From Flavobacterium tistrianum (lineage in GTDB: Bacteria; Bacteroidota; Bacteroidia; Flavobacteriales; Flavobacteriaceae): a DNA stretch of 48,476 nucleotides. Location of the stretch: contig NZ_QJRH01000053.1 in the NCBI RefSeq assembly GCF_003254545.1, positions 1-48,476 on the forward strand. Reading direction: 5' to 3'. Positions 10,313-17,301 of the stretch are shown here, piece after piece (position 1 is the first letter of the stretch; each line of letters opens with the position of its first letter). Position numbers and translations under genes: made by a program. Below the pieces are notes generated by a model. It ran no database searches. It saw nothing but the letters and a program-made list of their open reading frames with translations, and was not told where the DNA came from.

Positions 10313-11437
10313 ATGAAAATAATCATTATTGGCGGCTCCATAGGCGGGCTTAGCGCAGGCATAGCACTCTGGTGCAGAGGCTATGATGTAGAGATATACG
10401 AACGCTCGGGAAGCCGCATGCAGGACAGGGGCGCAGGACTGGTCATTCAGCCCGATATGATGGGCTATCTGCAGGAGCATCATATATCGGCAAAGGAAGT
10501 TTTTGGCATTCCTGCATATGAAAGGCAGGTGCTTGACAGCAATGGGAGGGCATCCTACACGTTCCCGAATGACACATCGTTCACTTCATGGAACTATATT
10601 TGGCAGCAGCTTAAGGACTATTTCCCGGAAGACCGGTATTTCTTTGGGCACCAGCTGGAAACAATAGAAGAAAAAAACAGCCAGGTAATGCTGGGTTTTG
10701 CCAACGGCGTGAAAAAAACGGCCGATCTGGCCGTTGGAGCAGATGGCTACAGTTCTGTAATGCGTGCACATTTTTTGCCTGATATAGCACCTGCGTACGC
10801 TGGCTATGTTGCCTACCGCGGACTGGTGCCTGAAAGCAAAATGATCGATGAGGAGGCTGCATTTTTTGAAAACAAATTTTCAATTTATCCATATGGGAAT
10901 TCCCATCTGCTTTGTTATATGGTTCCGGGAACAAAGGGGGAACTGGACAAAGGGGAACGTTTATACAATTGGGTCTGGTATCTCAATAAATCAGGCCAAG
11001 AGTTGGGCGAAATACTTATCGATAAGGAAGGAAAAAAAAGGCTTTATGCCGTGCCGCCAACCTTTCTCAGCAGCAAGGCCATCAGCGATCTGCATCAGCT
11101 TGCAGATAATGAGCTGCCCAAGATTTTAAGGGACCGGGTGCATCAGACTGAAAATCCATTTGTCCAGGTAATTGTTGATATGGCTGTTCCCAGAATGTAC
11201 AGCGGGCGCATTGCAATACTGGGCGACGCGGCTTTTGTTGTCAGGCCGCATACCGCTTCAGGTACGGCTAAAGCCTATCGCGATGCGATTGCGCTTGCCA
11301 ATTGCCTGCATTTTCACAATGGCGATATTGACAAGGCACTGCCCCATTGGAACGATCAGCAGGTCAGGGAGGCATCAAATCTCGTTCTATACGGAAAGCA
11401 GCTGGCGCTTAGAAGCGGGCTCGGCATAGAGAAATAA
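10313..11437 (+). CDS. FAD-dependent aromatic hydroxylase (2,6-dihydroxypyridine 3-monooxygenase-like)
   Basis: A 374-residue class A flavoprotein monooxygenase. The N-terminal dinucleotide-binding fold is seen as IIIGGSIGGLSAGIAL followed by the ribose-binding acidic residue of VEIYER (residues 2-30). The DG motif is DLAVGADGYSSVMRAHFL (about 139-156). The second FAD motif is GRIAILGDAAFVVRPHTASG (about 299-318). The overall pattern (GAGLVIQP, YAGYVAYRG, FFENKFSIYPYGN, NPFVQVIVDMAVPRM) resembles 2,6-dihydroxypyridine 3-hydroxylase of nicotine degradation more than TetX, Rdx-type or ubiquinone hydroxylases. The family uses NAD(P)H and O2 to hydroxylate a heteroaromatic or phenolic ring in the cytoplasm. 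The real substrate is unknown. It is followed 31 bp later by an ABM-like protein and is probably co-transcribed with it. GC is clearly higher than in the PUL genes. Confidence 0.82.
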   Translation: MKIIIIGGSIGGLSAGIALWCRGYDVEIYERSGSRMQDRGAGLVIQPDMMGYLQEHHISAKEVFGIPAYERQVLDSNGRASYTFPNDTSFTSWNYIWQQLKDYFPEDRYFFGHQLETIEEKNSQVMLGFANGVKKTADLAVGADGYSSVMRAHFLPDIAPAYAGYVAYRGLVPESKMIDEEAAFFENKFSIYPYGNSHLLCYMVPGTKGELDKGERLYNWVWYLNKSGQELGEILIDKEGKKRLYAVPPTFLSSKAISDLHQLADNELPKILRDRVHQTENPFVQVIVDMAVPRMYSGRIAILGDAAFVVRPHTASGTAKAYRDAIALANCLHFHNGDIDKALPHWNDQQVREASNLVLYGKQLALRSGLGIEK

Positions 11438-11468
11438 ACAAAAGGCACCAAAATTAAAATTCGATTTC

Positions 11469-12020
11469 ATGGAAAAAGATGGAGCAACGGCAGTCATATC
11501 GCATCATATTATTGAAGGCAAGGATCAGGAATATGAAAATTGGCTGGACGAAATAGCGCCGCTTTGCAGAATTGCCGAGGGGCATATCGATTGGCAGATC
11601 ATCCGTCCGATCCCAGGACTGACCTATCTTTACACGGTCATTATCCGTTTTGACACAATTGATAACCTGAAACGCTGGATGGAATCAGATGACAGAAAGC
11701 GCCTTATTGAAAAAATCCGCCCCTTATTGGCAAAAGATGACAGCTACCACATAAGAAGCGGCCTGGATTTTCTGTTTGTCACAGAAAATGATAAAGCAGT
11801 ACCTCCCGTTCGATGGAAGCAGTTTTTGGTGACCTGGTCGGCAATCTATCCTCTGTCCACAATTATTCCATTGATTTTGATTCCGTTGTTAAGGGCTCTG
11901 AAGATGCCCCCTATGCGGTTTGTCGATTCGTTTTTCGTGTCAGGCGTTATCGTGCTGCTGATGGTTTACCTAATTATGCCGCGCTATGCCAAATGGATAA
12001 GAGGATGGCTTTATAAATAG
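11469..12020 (+). CDS. ABM-domain protein with C-terminal membrane helices
   Basis: 183 residues. The first ~95 look like an antibiotic biosynthesis monooxygenase (dimeric alpha-beta barrel) domain: TAVISHHIIEGKDQEYENWL, then a short loop, then a beta strand ending in FDTIDNLKRWMESDDRKRLI. The family's usual Wxx(W)..S/W-SxEhr region is seen in LKRWMESDDR. Two hydrophobic segments follow (about 118-140, WSAIYPLSTIIPLILIPLL, and about 150-172, FFVSGVIVLLMVYLIMP), with a basic tail. This fused layout is known for membrane-anchored ABM proteins of unknown role. Its position directly after a flavin hydroxylase suggests the pair processes one aromatic or quinone-like compound, which is inference only. 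Confidence 0.72.
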   Translation: MEKDGATAVISHHIIEGKDQEYENWLDEIAPLCRIAEGHIDWQIIRPIPGLTYLYTVIIRFDTIDNLKRWMESDDRKRLIEKIRPLLAKDDSYHIRSGLDFLFVTENDKAVPPVRWKQFLVTWSAIYPLSTIIPLILIPLLRALKMPPMRFVDSFFVSGVIVLLMVYLIMPRYAKWIRGWLYK

Positions 12021-12420
12021 ATGAGTGATGAGGGAATATTGCTTTATTGCCAGGGATCGATTGGCCTTAAGGATATTGGCCCGCAAATTGCTGCTGCAAG
12101 CAAAAGTACGGATTGACCTATGATCGGACCGGATTTCAGTGCTGCAATGGCTTCAATCTGCAGGCCTCATTTTATCTCCCATTCTGCCTGCAAAGATTAT
12201 TTTTGCTTTTAAGGCATTCAAAAAATGGAGTTAAATATTTCAGAATTTTCAGTCTTTTTGAGGTGTTGGGGCATTTTATCTAGGTTTTATGCCTAACTTG
12301 TAGCCATTACCGATTCGCTGATGTAATTCGATTGTTTATCGATTCAAAGGGGCCTCCCGTAGGCGCACCCCCGGTCCATAGATTCTTGTCTTCTGCTGTC
12401 TGCAATAAAGGAAATGAACA
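12021..12420. other. Intergenic, nothing recognised
   Basis: About 400 bp with no frame I can support. A purine-rich stretch (aaaggaaatga) just before 12421 could serve as ribosome binding site for the broken response regulator. Confidence 0.4.
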
Positions 12421-12871
12421 ATGAAAAAGCTGGATCTCCCAGAGAAACTTATATTTATAGCCGACGATGATGAAGATGACAGAATGCTGTTTTCCGATGC
12501 GGTAAAGGAATTTAAGCCTTTCCATTGCGGTCAGAGAGGCACGGGATGGGCAGGAGCTGCTCAAGACGCTTTGCGACCTAAAAGAAAAACTTCCCGATAT
12601 TGTTTTCCTTGATATCAATATGCCCGGCAAAAGCGGCTTTGACTGCCTCAAGGAAATACGCGTGGCGGCCCATTATTTCAGAAACATCAAAGTTGTGGTG
12701 CTTTCCACCAGTGCAAACCAGCTCAATATCAGCCATTCCTACTAGCTCGGCGCCGATCTGTATGCCGTGAAGCCCAGCACGTTTCAGGAGCTCAAAAGCA
12801 TGATCGGGAGCATTCTGGAAAGGGACTGGGACGGTTTCGCAAAAACAAGGGAGAAATTTCTTCCGGCCTGA
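12421..12871 (+). pseudogene. Response regulator receiver protein, broken by a frameshift and an in-frame TAG
   Basis: The start MKKLDLPEKLIFIADDDEDD carries the acidic pocket of a CheY-like receiver. After KEFKP the frame shifts by one base near the T run at 12519-12521 (one extra T) and continues as [20 protein letters not shown]. Next comes [19 protein letters not shown], where the Asp of FLDI is the phosphorylation site, then VVVLSTSAN with the conserved Thr/Ser, and after an in-frame TAG at 12743-12745, LGADLYAVKPSTFQELKSMI with the conserved Lys-Pro. It ends with TGA at 12869. The restored protein would be a single-domain receiver of about 150 residues, as common in Bacteroidota. Two independent lesions argue for a true pseudogene. 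No kinase is adjacent. Confidence 0.85.
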
Positions 12872-12947
12872 TGCGGACCATAAGAGGGGCCGGTCCCAAT
12901 CGGCAGGGTCTGACGGCTTGAGCGGGCAGAAGCGGACAAAGTATTTT

Positions 12948-13196
12948 TTAGGATTCCGTTTCTTGTCGGCCTTCCTGAGCTTCATCCTGGGGCGCGGAGC
13001 GTTTGATGAGCAGATAAAAGTCCTTTAGATGCCACCATGCGGGACACATATCAAGGCTTCCGTTAAAAGTGCGTATTCCGGTATAGCAGCTTTTCAAAAA
13101 CAGCTGCGAGTCGGTGATTTTTGCCCACGGCTTCCAGTCGGCCTGCAGGGGCGGGGGATTGGCGTCAAAATATCTTTTTATTTCTTCGGGATTCAT
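12948..13196 (-). CDS. Small DUF6965-like protein
   Basis: 82 residues, starting MNPEEIKRYFDANPPPLQAD and containing WAKITDSQLFLKSCYTGIRT and AWWHLKDFYLLIK. The pattern EEI-x-YF near the start, an ITD followed by FL, then a proline/tryptophan and L-x-x-F near the end is that of the short DUF6965 proteins scattered in Bacteroidota genomes; the function is unknown. No signal peptide or membrane segment. The C-terminus (APQDEAQEGRQETES) is acidic and low in complexity. A second small broken gene lies on the same strand 106 bp upstream, so the two may once have shared a transcript. The family assignment is from memory of the pattern and is tentative. Confidence 0.5.
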   Translation of the reverse strand: MNPEEIKRYFDANPPPLQADWKPWAKITDSQLFLKSCYTGIRTFNGSLDMCPAWWHLKDFYLLIKRSAPQDEAQEGRQETES

Positions 13197-13302
13197 AAGG
13201 CAAATTTAGCCTAAAAAATGAAGCATGTCAATGTCCTGGACAAGGGGATGGGCAGGATCCGCGTATGAATGCCCATTGCCAGTGCCTCAGATCATAAAGG
13301 TT

Positions 13303-13521
13303 TCAGCCGTTTATTTTGTCCATATGGTAGCGGGAGAGCCATTTTTCCATCTTCTGGAGCAGCTGGATTTCTTAAGGGTCGCCCGTCGGGTCTGAAAGCC
13401 CTGTTATGGTTCTTGAGTAATGGAATCTGCGGTCCTCAAAGAGGCAGGTGAACCTGGGCACTTCGTTATGGGAGACTATCCAGCTCTCTGGGGCTATTTT
13501 TTTTATTTCAAACTTCTTCAT
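13303..13521 (-). pseudogene. Small hypothetical gene with in-frame TAA
   Basis: Read from ATG at 13521 the frame gives MKKFEIKKIAPESWIVSHNE, then PRFTCLFEDRRFHYSRTITG and LSDPTGDP. It then meets TAA at 13372-13374 (codon 50) and continues in the same frame as EIQLLQKMEKWLSRYHMDKI to TGA at 13303-13305. Both halves look coding (amphipathic helix after the stop), so one point mutation, for example TAT to TAA, seems to have split a 72-codon gene. I cannot name a family. If the first half is expressed alone it would be 49 residues. Confidence 0.45.
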
Positions 13522-14223
13522 TTTTATTTATCTGCCCAAAAGCCGTATCCGATTTGGCATGGCTGTGCCCTGTGGTGTTTATGCTTGTGGATCTAAACGG
13601 CAAAAATAGAATATTATTGCAGGAGTGGAAGGCATAATTTTAAAGTTTAAATAGGATTTTTTGTTTTGATGCGGGGAAAATAGAGCTTTTTCTGTTTTGA
13701 TTTGCAGGCCCATCGTTGCCAGAATCTAATTTGAAGTGATGATTACAGGATAGTTAGTGCATTTTTTTATTATAGTTTGTGAAAGGTGTTTGTCAAATTA
13801 TTCCGTGTCAAGTATTAGTCCAAACAAAGCGGCTTTACATAAACTTTATTAGGCCATCGTTTTGTTTTGTACTATTATAATTGCATTTGTTTTAGCTCTT
13901 TTAATGGCATTATAAAGTAACTTTCTCTTGTAAAGTATATTTCCAGAAACTTCATAAGGCTACAGAATTATCACAGGCATTTTTTTAGTTGTGAATATTT
14001 TTTTTTGAATTATTTCTAAAGAAAATAACTGACTATAAAAAAGAATAATGCTTAATAAGGTTAAGGGGGGCAAAGTCTGCGAAGAAGGGGACTTTGCAAT
14101 TTAAAAATATTTAGGAGGGAGAATGTCTTAGTTTTATTTGTTCCATATTGAATTTGTCTAAAGGAAATAATTAAATCGTCTAATTTTTAACGTTATACTA
14201 ATATTTTTTTTATTATTGTGGTA
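13522..14223. other. Intergenic region, AT-rich
   Basis: About 700 bp between the accessory stretch and the PUL. The left part still has the higher GC of the accessory stretch; from about 13,600 the sequence becomes very AT-rich. No gene or strong hairpin is recognised. Its right end carries the putative operator and promoter of the first PUL gene. Confidence 0.45.
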
Positions 14224-14240
14224 TAGTACAGAATAGTATT
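14224..14240 (+). promoter_or_regulatory. Putative PUL operator A (TAGTACA-GAA-TAGTATT)
   Basis: Two 7-bp direct repeats with a 3-bp spacer (10-bp period) lie 31 bp before the ATG of the first GH-D gene. Fifteen of 17 positions match operator B at 17264. The conserved upstream TATTATTG octamer (14211-14218) is shared with B, but no perfect TTG/TAnnTTTG promoter is visible here. Regulatory role is inferred from recurrence only. Confidence 0.6.
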
Positions 14241-14271
14241 AAATCTTACTAACTAATAATAATATAAAACT

Positions 14272-16953
14272 ATGCAAGAAAAAATTACAAAAGAAAAAGT
14301 ATCCGTTAAAAAGCTACTGGCCTTAATGCTGTTTTTATTAACGGTATGCAGTTGGGGCCAGACTTACGAATTTGAAAACGGCACCCGTACAGGAAATGCC
14401 GACATTCAGAATTGCGATTCCTGTTCAGGAAAAATAGTAGGCAATTTAGGAGGCACAGGAAGTGTTTCTGTAAACGTCAACGTAGCTGCAACAGGCTGGT
14501 ACAATCTGCAGTTGTTTTACTGTACAGGAGATCCACGCACGATTAGGTTAAATGCAGGTTCAGCCACGGCTATTGCAATTCCATGTGAGCCAAGTGGAGG
14601 ATGGAGTACGGCGGCTTCCAAAAATATAAGCGTCTATCTAAACAGCGGAACAACCACTCTGCTTTGGGATAATACGAATTCGTGGGCTCCCAATCTGGAT
14701 AAGTTTATTTTGACACCATTAGCGGCAGGAACTAACCAAACTATCGCTTTTGGAACAAACAATAGTATTGTTTATAACCTCACTAATAAAACCTATAGCA
14801 TAAAGTTTAATGGTGCAACTGTAATTAGCAATGCATCTGCTTATGCAAACAGTGATCAGCAATACTTAAGCAGTAATTTTGCTTCAGCGGTTTATACTTC
14901 AGAACCGTTTGCAGACAATATAGGAAGCGGCACCAAACATATTTTTACTTTAAGTGGGAATTATAATCTTGGAATGCAACAGATTTTTTACACTTATACC
15001 AATAAAAATTATTTAGCTGTGCAAGTAGTCTTAACAGGAAGCGGATCAAACTGCTATAAAATGTCGCCTTTAACCAGTAACCAGATAACGCCCAATTTTG
15101 GAACAGGAGATACCAGAGCAGTATTTGTTCCTTACGATAATGACGCCTGGATTCGCTACAATGCTTATAGTTTAAACTCAGCGGAGTTTACAGCATCAGA
15201 AGTAACCAATATTTATAACAATACCAATCGTAAAGGTTTAGTAATTGGTTCTTTGGAACATACAAAATGGAAAACAGGTGTTACGGTAAGCGGAGCAGGG
15301 GCTTCGTCGGCTTATGTTTCCGTTATTGCAGGCTGGACCAAACAAGATGTGACTAGAGATGCAAGAGGACATGGTTGGGTGAATGTAGGGCAGACGAGCT
15401 GTCCTTCTCCAAAAATAATGATTAATGCTACGAACGACTGGAGAACTGGATTTGAAGAATTTGCACAAGCTAACGCAGCGATGCAGCCGAAATATATTTT
15501 TGATTGGACAGCACCAAAACCAATTGGATGGAACAGTTGGGGAGCTATGCAGACCAATATTAACCTAACGAAGGCAAAAGCAGTTGTAGATTTTTTTCAT
15601 GATGATTGCCCTGCGTTTAAAACAGAAGATAATACTTTGTTTATTGACTTGGATTCGTATTGGGATAATATGAGCGATGCCGAATTGGCACAATTTGTTA
15701 GTTATGCAAAAAGCAAAGGATATAAGGCTGGGATCTATTGGGCTCCGTTTGTAGATTGGGGAAAATACAATCGTCAGGTTGAAGGAAGTTCGTATACTTA
15801 TAATCAGTGTTGGACAAAAGTCAATGGAAATCCGTTTGAACTGGATGGCGCTTACGCAATGGATCCGACAAGTCCAGGAACTAAAGCGAGAATTCAATAT
15901 TTTATAAATCGTTTTAAAACGGCTGGATTCGAAATGATAAAGATTGACTTTTTGACTCATGCAAGCATTGAAGCAGACAGCTTTGCAAATAACCAGCTGC
16001 ATACAGGAATGGAAGCGTATCAGGAAGGAATGAAATTTTTAATAGACCAAATTGGAGGAACGATGCTGGTTCAGGCAGCCATATCTCCTAATCTGGCAAC
16101 CGGTCCTTTTGCGCACGTAAGACGAATTGCCTGCGATGCTTATACAAACATAAACGAAACAGATTATACTTTAAATAGTACAACTTATGGCTGGTGGCAA
16201 AATCAAATCTATGATTATATCGATGCAGATCATGTAGTTTTCGGGAATGCTTCAATTGGACAGAATCGTGCAAGATTATTAAGCAGTGTAGTTACAGGAA
16301 CGGTAATTGCAGGCGATGATTTTTCTGTTGCTGGGCAATGGAAAACAACCGCGCAGAATCTTTTGCAAAATAATGATGTGATGGATGTTGCGCGTAACGA
16401 AATGCACTTTATTCCTGCAGATGGAAATACAGGATATAATGCGGCCAATATTTTTTCTGCGACACACAATGATATTACCTATGTCGCTGTTTTTAATTAC
16501 GGAAATATTACAACAACCACTAATATTAGTTTAAGTCGTTTAGGGCTTGGTTCAGGAAACTATACAGTTAAAGAACTTTATTCGGGGGCTAATAGTACAG
16601 CTCAAGGCACATTAAGTGTTCAATTGCCTCAGGCAGATGCTGCGCTTTATGCTATTTATAATGGAGGAACATTAAGTGCTTCAAGTTATAATTGGGCGAA
16701 TGCTTCTACTAATTATGTTTTTCCTAATCCTGCATCAGACAATTTTAGAATTAAGTTTGATCAGGAAATTAATGGCCCAACAGCAATTTCGGTGCATAAT
16801 ATTGCAGGAAAAGAAGTCTGGAAAACCACTGTTACAACCAATGGAACAATTAGTTCAGAAATTCCGGTAAATGGTCTTGCAAAAGGCGTTTATTTGGTAA
16901 AAGTAAAAGCGTCTGGACATCCGCAGCAAAACTTCAAATTTGTTAAGAATTAA
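14272..16953 (+). CDS. Secreted clan GH-D glycosidase (alpha-galactosidase-like) with CBM and T9SS sorting domain
   Basis: 893 residues. A signal peptide (LLALMLFLLTVCSWGQ) is followed by a CBM6/CBM35-like beta-sandwich (about 30-155, YEFENGTRTGNA ... APNLDKFILTP). Next come an N-terminal beta domain and a (beta/alpha)8 domain of the GH27/GH36 type (about 420-720): GWNSWGAM, DLDSYWDN, YWAPFVDWG, MIKIDFL, AHVRRIACDAY. By analogy with clan GH-D, Asp559 (KIDFL) is the likely nucleophile and Asp622 (ACDA) the candidate acid/base. Residues about 815-893 form a T9SS type A tail (YVFPNPASDNFRI ... KGVYLVKVKASG), so it should be exported to the surface or medium. Substrate is unproven: alpha-galactoside is most likely, but beta-L-arabinopyranoside or isomaltosidase activity exists in the clan. 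It forms its own unit, with a terminator after it and an operator before it. Confidence 0.85.
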   Translation: MQEKITKEKVSVKKLLALMLFLLTVCSWGQTYEFENGTRTGNADIQNCDSCSGKIVGNLGGTGSVSVNVNVAATGWYNLQLFYCTGDPRTIRLNAGSATAIAIPCEPSGGWSTAASKNISVYLNSGTTTLLWDNTNSWAPNLDKFILTPLAAGTNQTIAFGTNNSIVYNLTNKTYSIKFNGATVISNASAYANSDQQYLSSNFASAVYTSEPFADNIGSGTKHIFTLSGNYNLGMQQIFYTYTNKNYLAVQVVLTGSGSNCYKMSPLTSNQITPNFGTGDTRAVFVPYDNDAWIRYNAYSLNSAEFTASEVTNIYNNTNRKGLVIGSLEHTKWKTGVTVSGAGASSAYVSVIAGWTKQDVTRDARGHGWVNVGQTSCPSPKIMINATNDWRTGFEEFAQANAAMQPKYIFDWTAPKPIGWNSWGAMQTNINLTKAKAVVDFFHDDCPAFKTEDNTLFIDLDSYWDNMSDAELAQFVSYAKSKGYKAGIYWAPFVDWGKYNRQVEGSSYTYNQCWTKVNGNPFELDGAYAMDPTSPGTKARIQYFINRFKTAGFEMIKIDFLTHASIEADSFANNQLHTGMEAYQEGMKFLIDQIGGTMLVQAAISPNLATGPFAHVRRIACDAYTNINETDYTLNSTTYGWWQNQIYDYIDADHVVFGNASIGQNRARLLSSVVTGTVIAGDDFSVAGQWKTTAQNLLQNNDVMDVARNEMHFIPADGNTGYNAANIFSATHNDITYVAVFNYGNITTTTNISLSRLGLGSGNYTVKELYSGANSTAQGTLSVQLPQADAALYAIYNGGTLSASSYNWANASTNYVFPNPASDNFRIKFDQEINGPTAISVHNIAGKEVWKTTVTTNGTISSEIPVNGLAKGVYLVKVKASGHPQQNFKFVKN

Positions 16954-16978
16954 AAATCTTTAAATAACCTTTAAAAAG

Positions 16979-17014
16979 TCCCGATTTTCATTTTGACGAG
17001 AATCGGGATTTTTT
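16979..17014 (+). terminator. Rho-independent terminator after the first GH-D gene
   Basis: Stem TCCCGATTTTC / GAGAATCGGGA (one G-T wobble) around a short loop, followed by TTTTTT. It lies 26 bp after the stop codon and separates this gene from its paralogue. Confidence 0.85.
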
Positions 17015-17263
17015 GTACCGGTATGTTAGAATTTTTAAATGGCAATTTTGAAATATAATAGTTCTAGAGATGCATTTTTTTTGTTTCGATTTTTCAAATT
17101 TTTATCCCATTATTGTCAGAATGACTATTTTGGAGAAAAAAAAGCAATACTTGTAAAGTTGTTTTTCCTATTGATTTTTAGGTGTTTGTGTTTTTTGAAT
17201 CGGAAAAAATGAGCACTATTTTTACATATCTTCTTGCGGGGTTAATTTTAATTTGTATTATTG

Positions 17264-17280
17264 TAGTATAGAATAGTATA
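17264..17280 (+). promoter_or_regulatory. Putative PUL operator B (TAGTATA-GAA-TAGTATA)
   Basis: Perfect 7-bp direct repeats with a GAA spacer, 21 bp before the ATG of the second GH-D gene. The flanks match susC: TTGTAGTATAG-A/T-ATAGTATAATA is shared with one mismatch. A near -7 element, TTAATTTG (17248-17255; consensus TAnnTTTG), lies 8 bp upstream, the same spacing as at susC. No TTG is seen at -33. Confidence 0.65.
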
Positions 17281-17301
17281 ATAAATAAAAAAACTTATCT
17301 A

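Noticed and set aside
9978..10483. Two overlapping minus-strand frames before and over the flavin hydroxylase start
   Set aside because: Composition is not protein-like (Cys/Phe/Pro-rich) and they overlap the FAD-binding start of a clear gene.
10313..11437. TetX-type tetracycline-inactivating enzyme
   Set aside because: The N-terminal and middle motifs fit the dihydroxypyridine hydroxylase group; TetX-specific segments are not seen.
12307..12985. Minus-strand frames opposite the response regulator
   Set aside because: They are antisense to recognisable receiver-domain motifs; the plus-strand reading explains the sequence better despite its lesions.
13029..13451. Plus-strand frames of 60-61 codons
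   Set aside because: They lie opposite the DUF6965-like gene and the small broken gene and show no family pattern.
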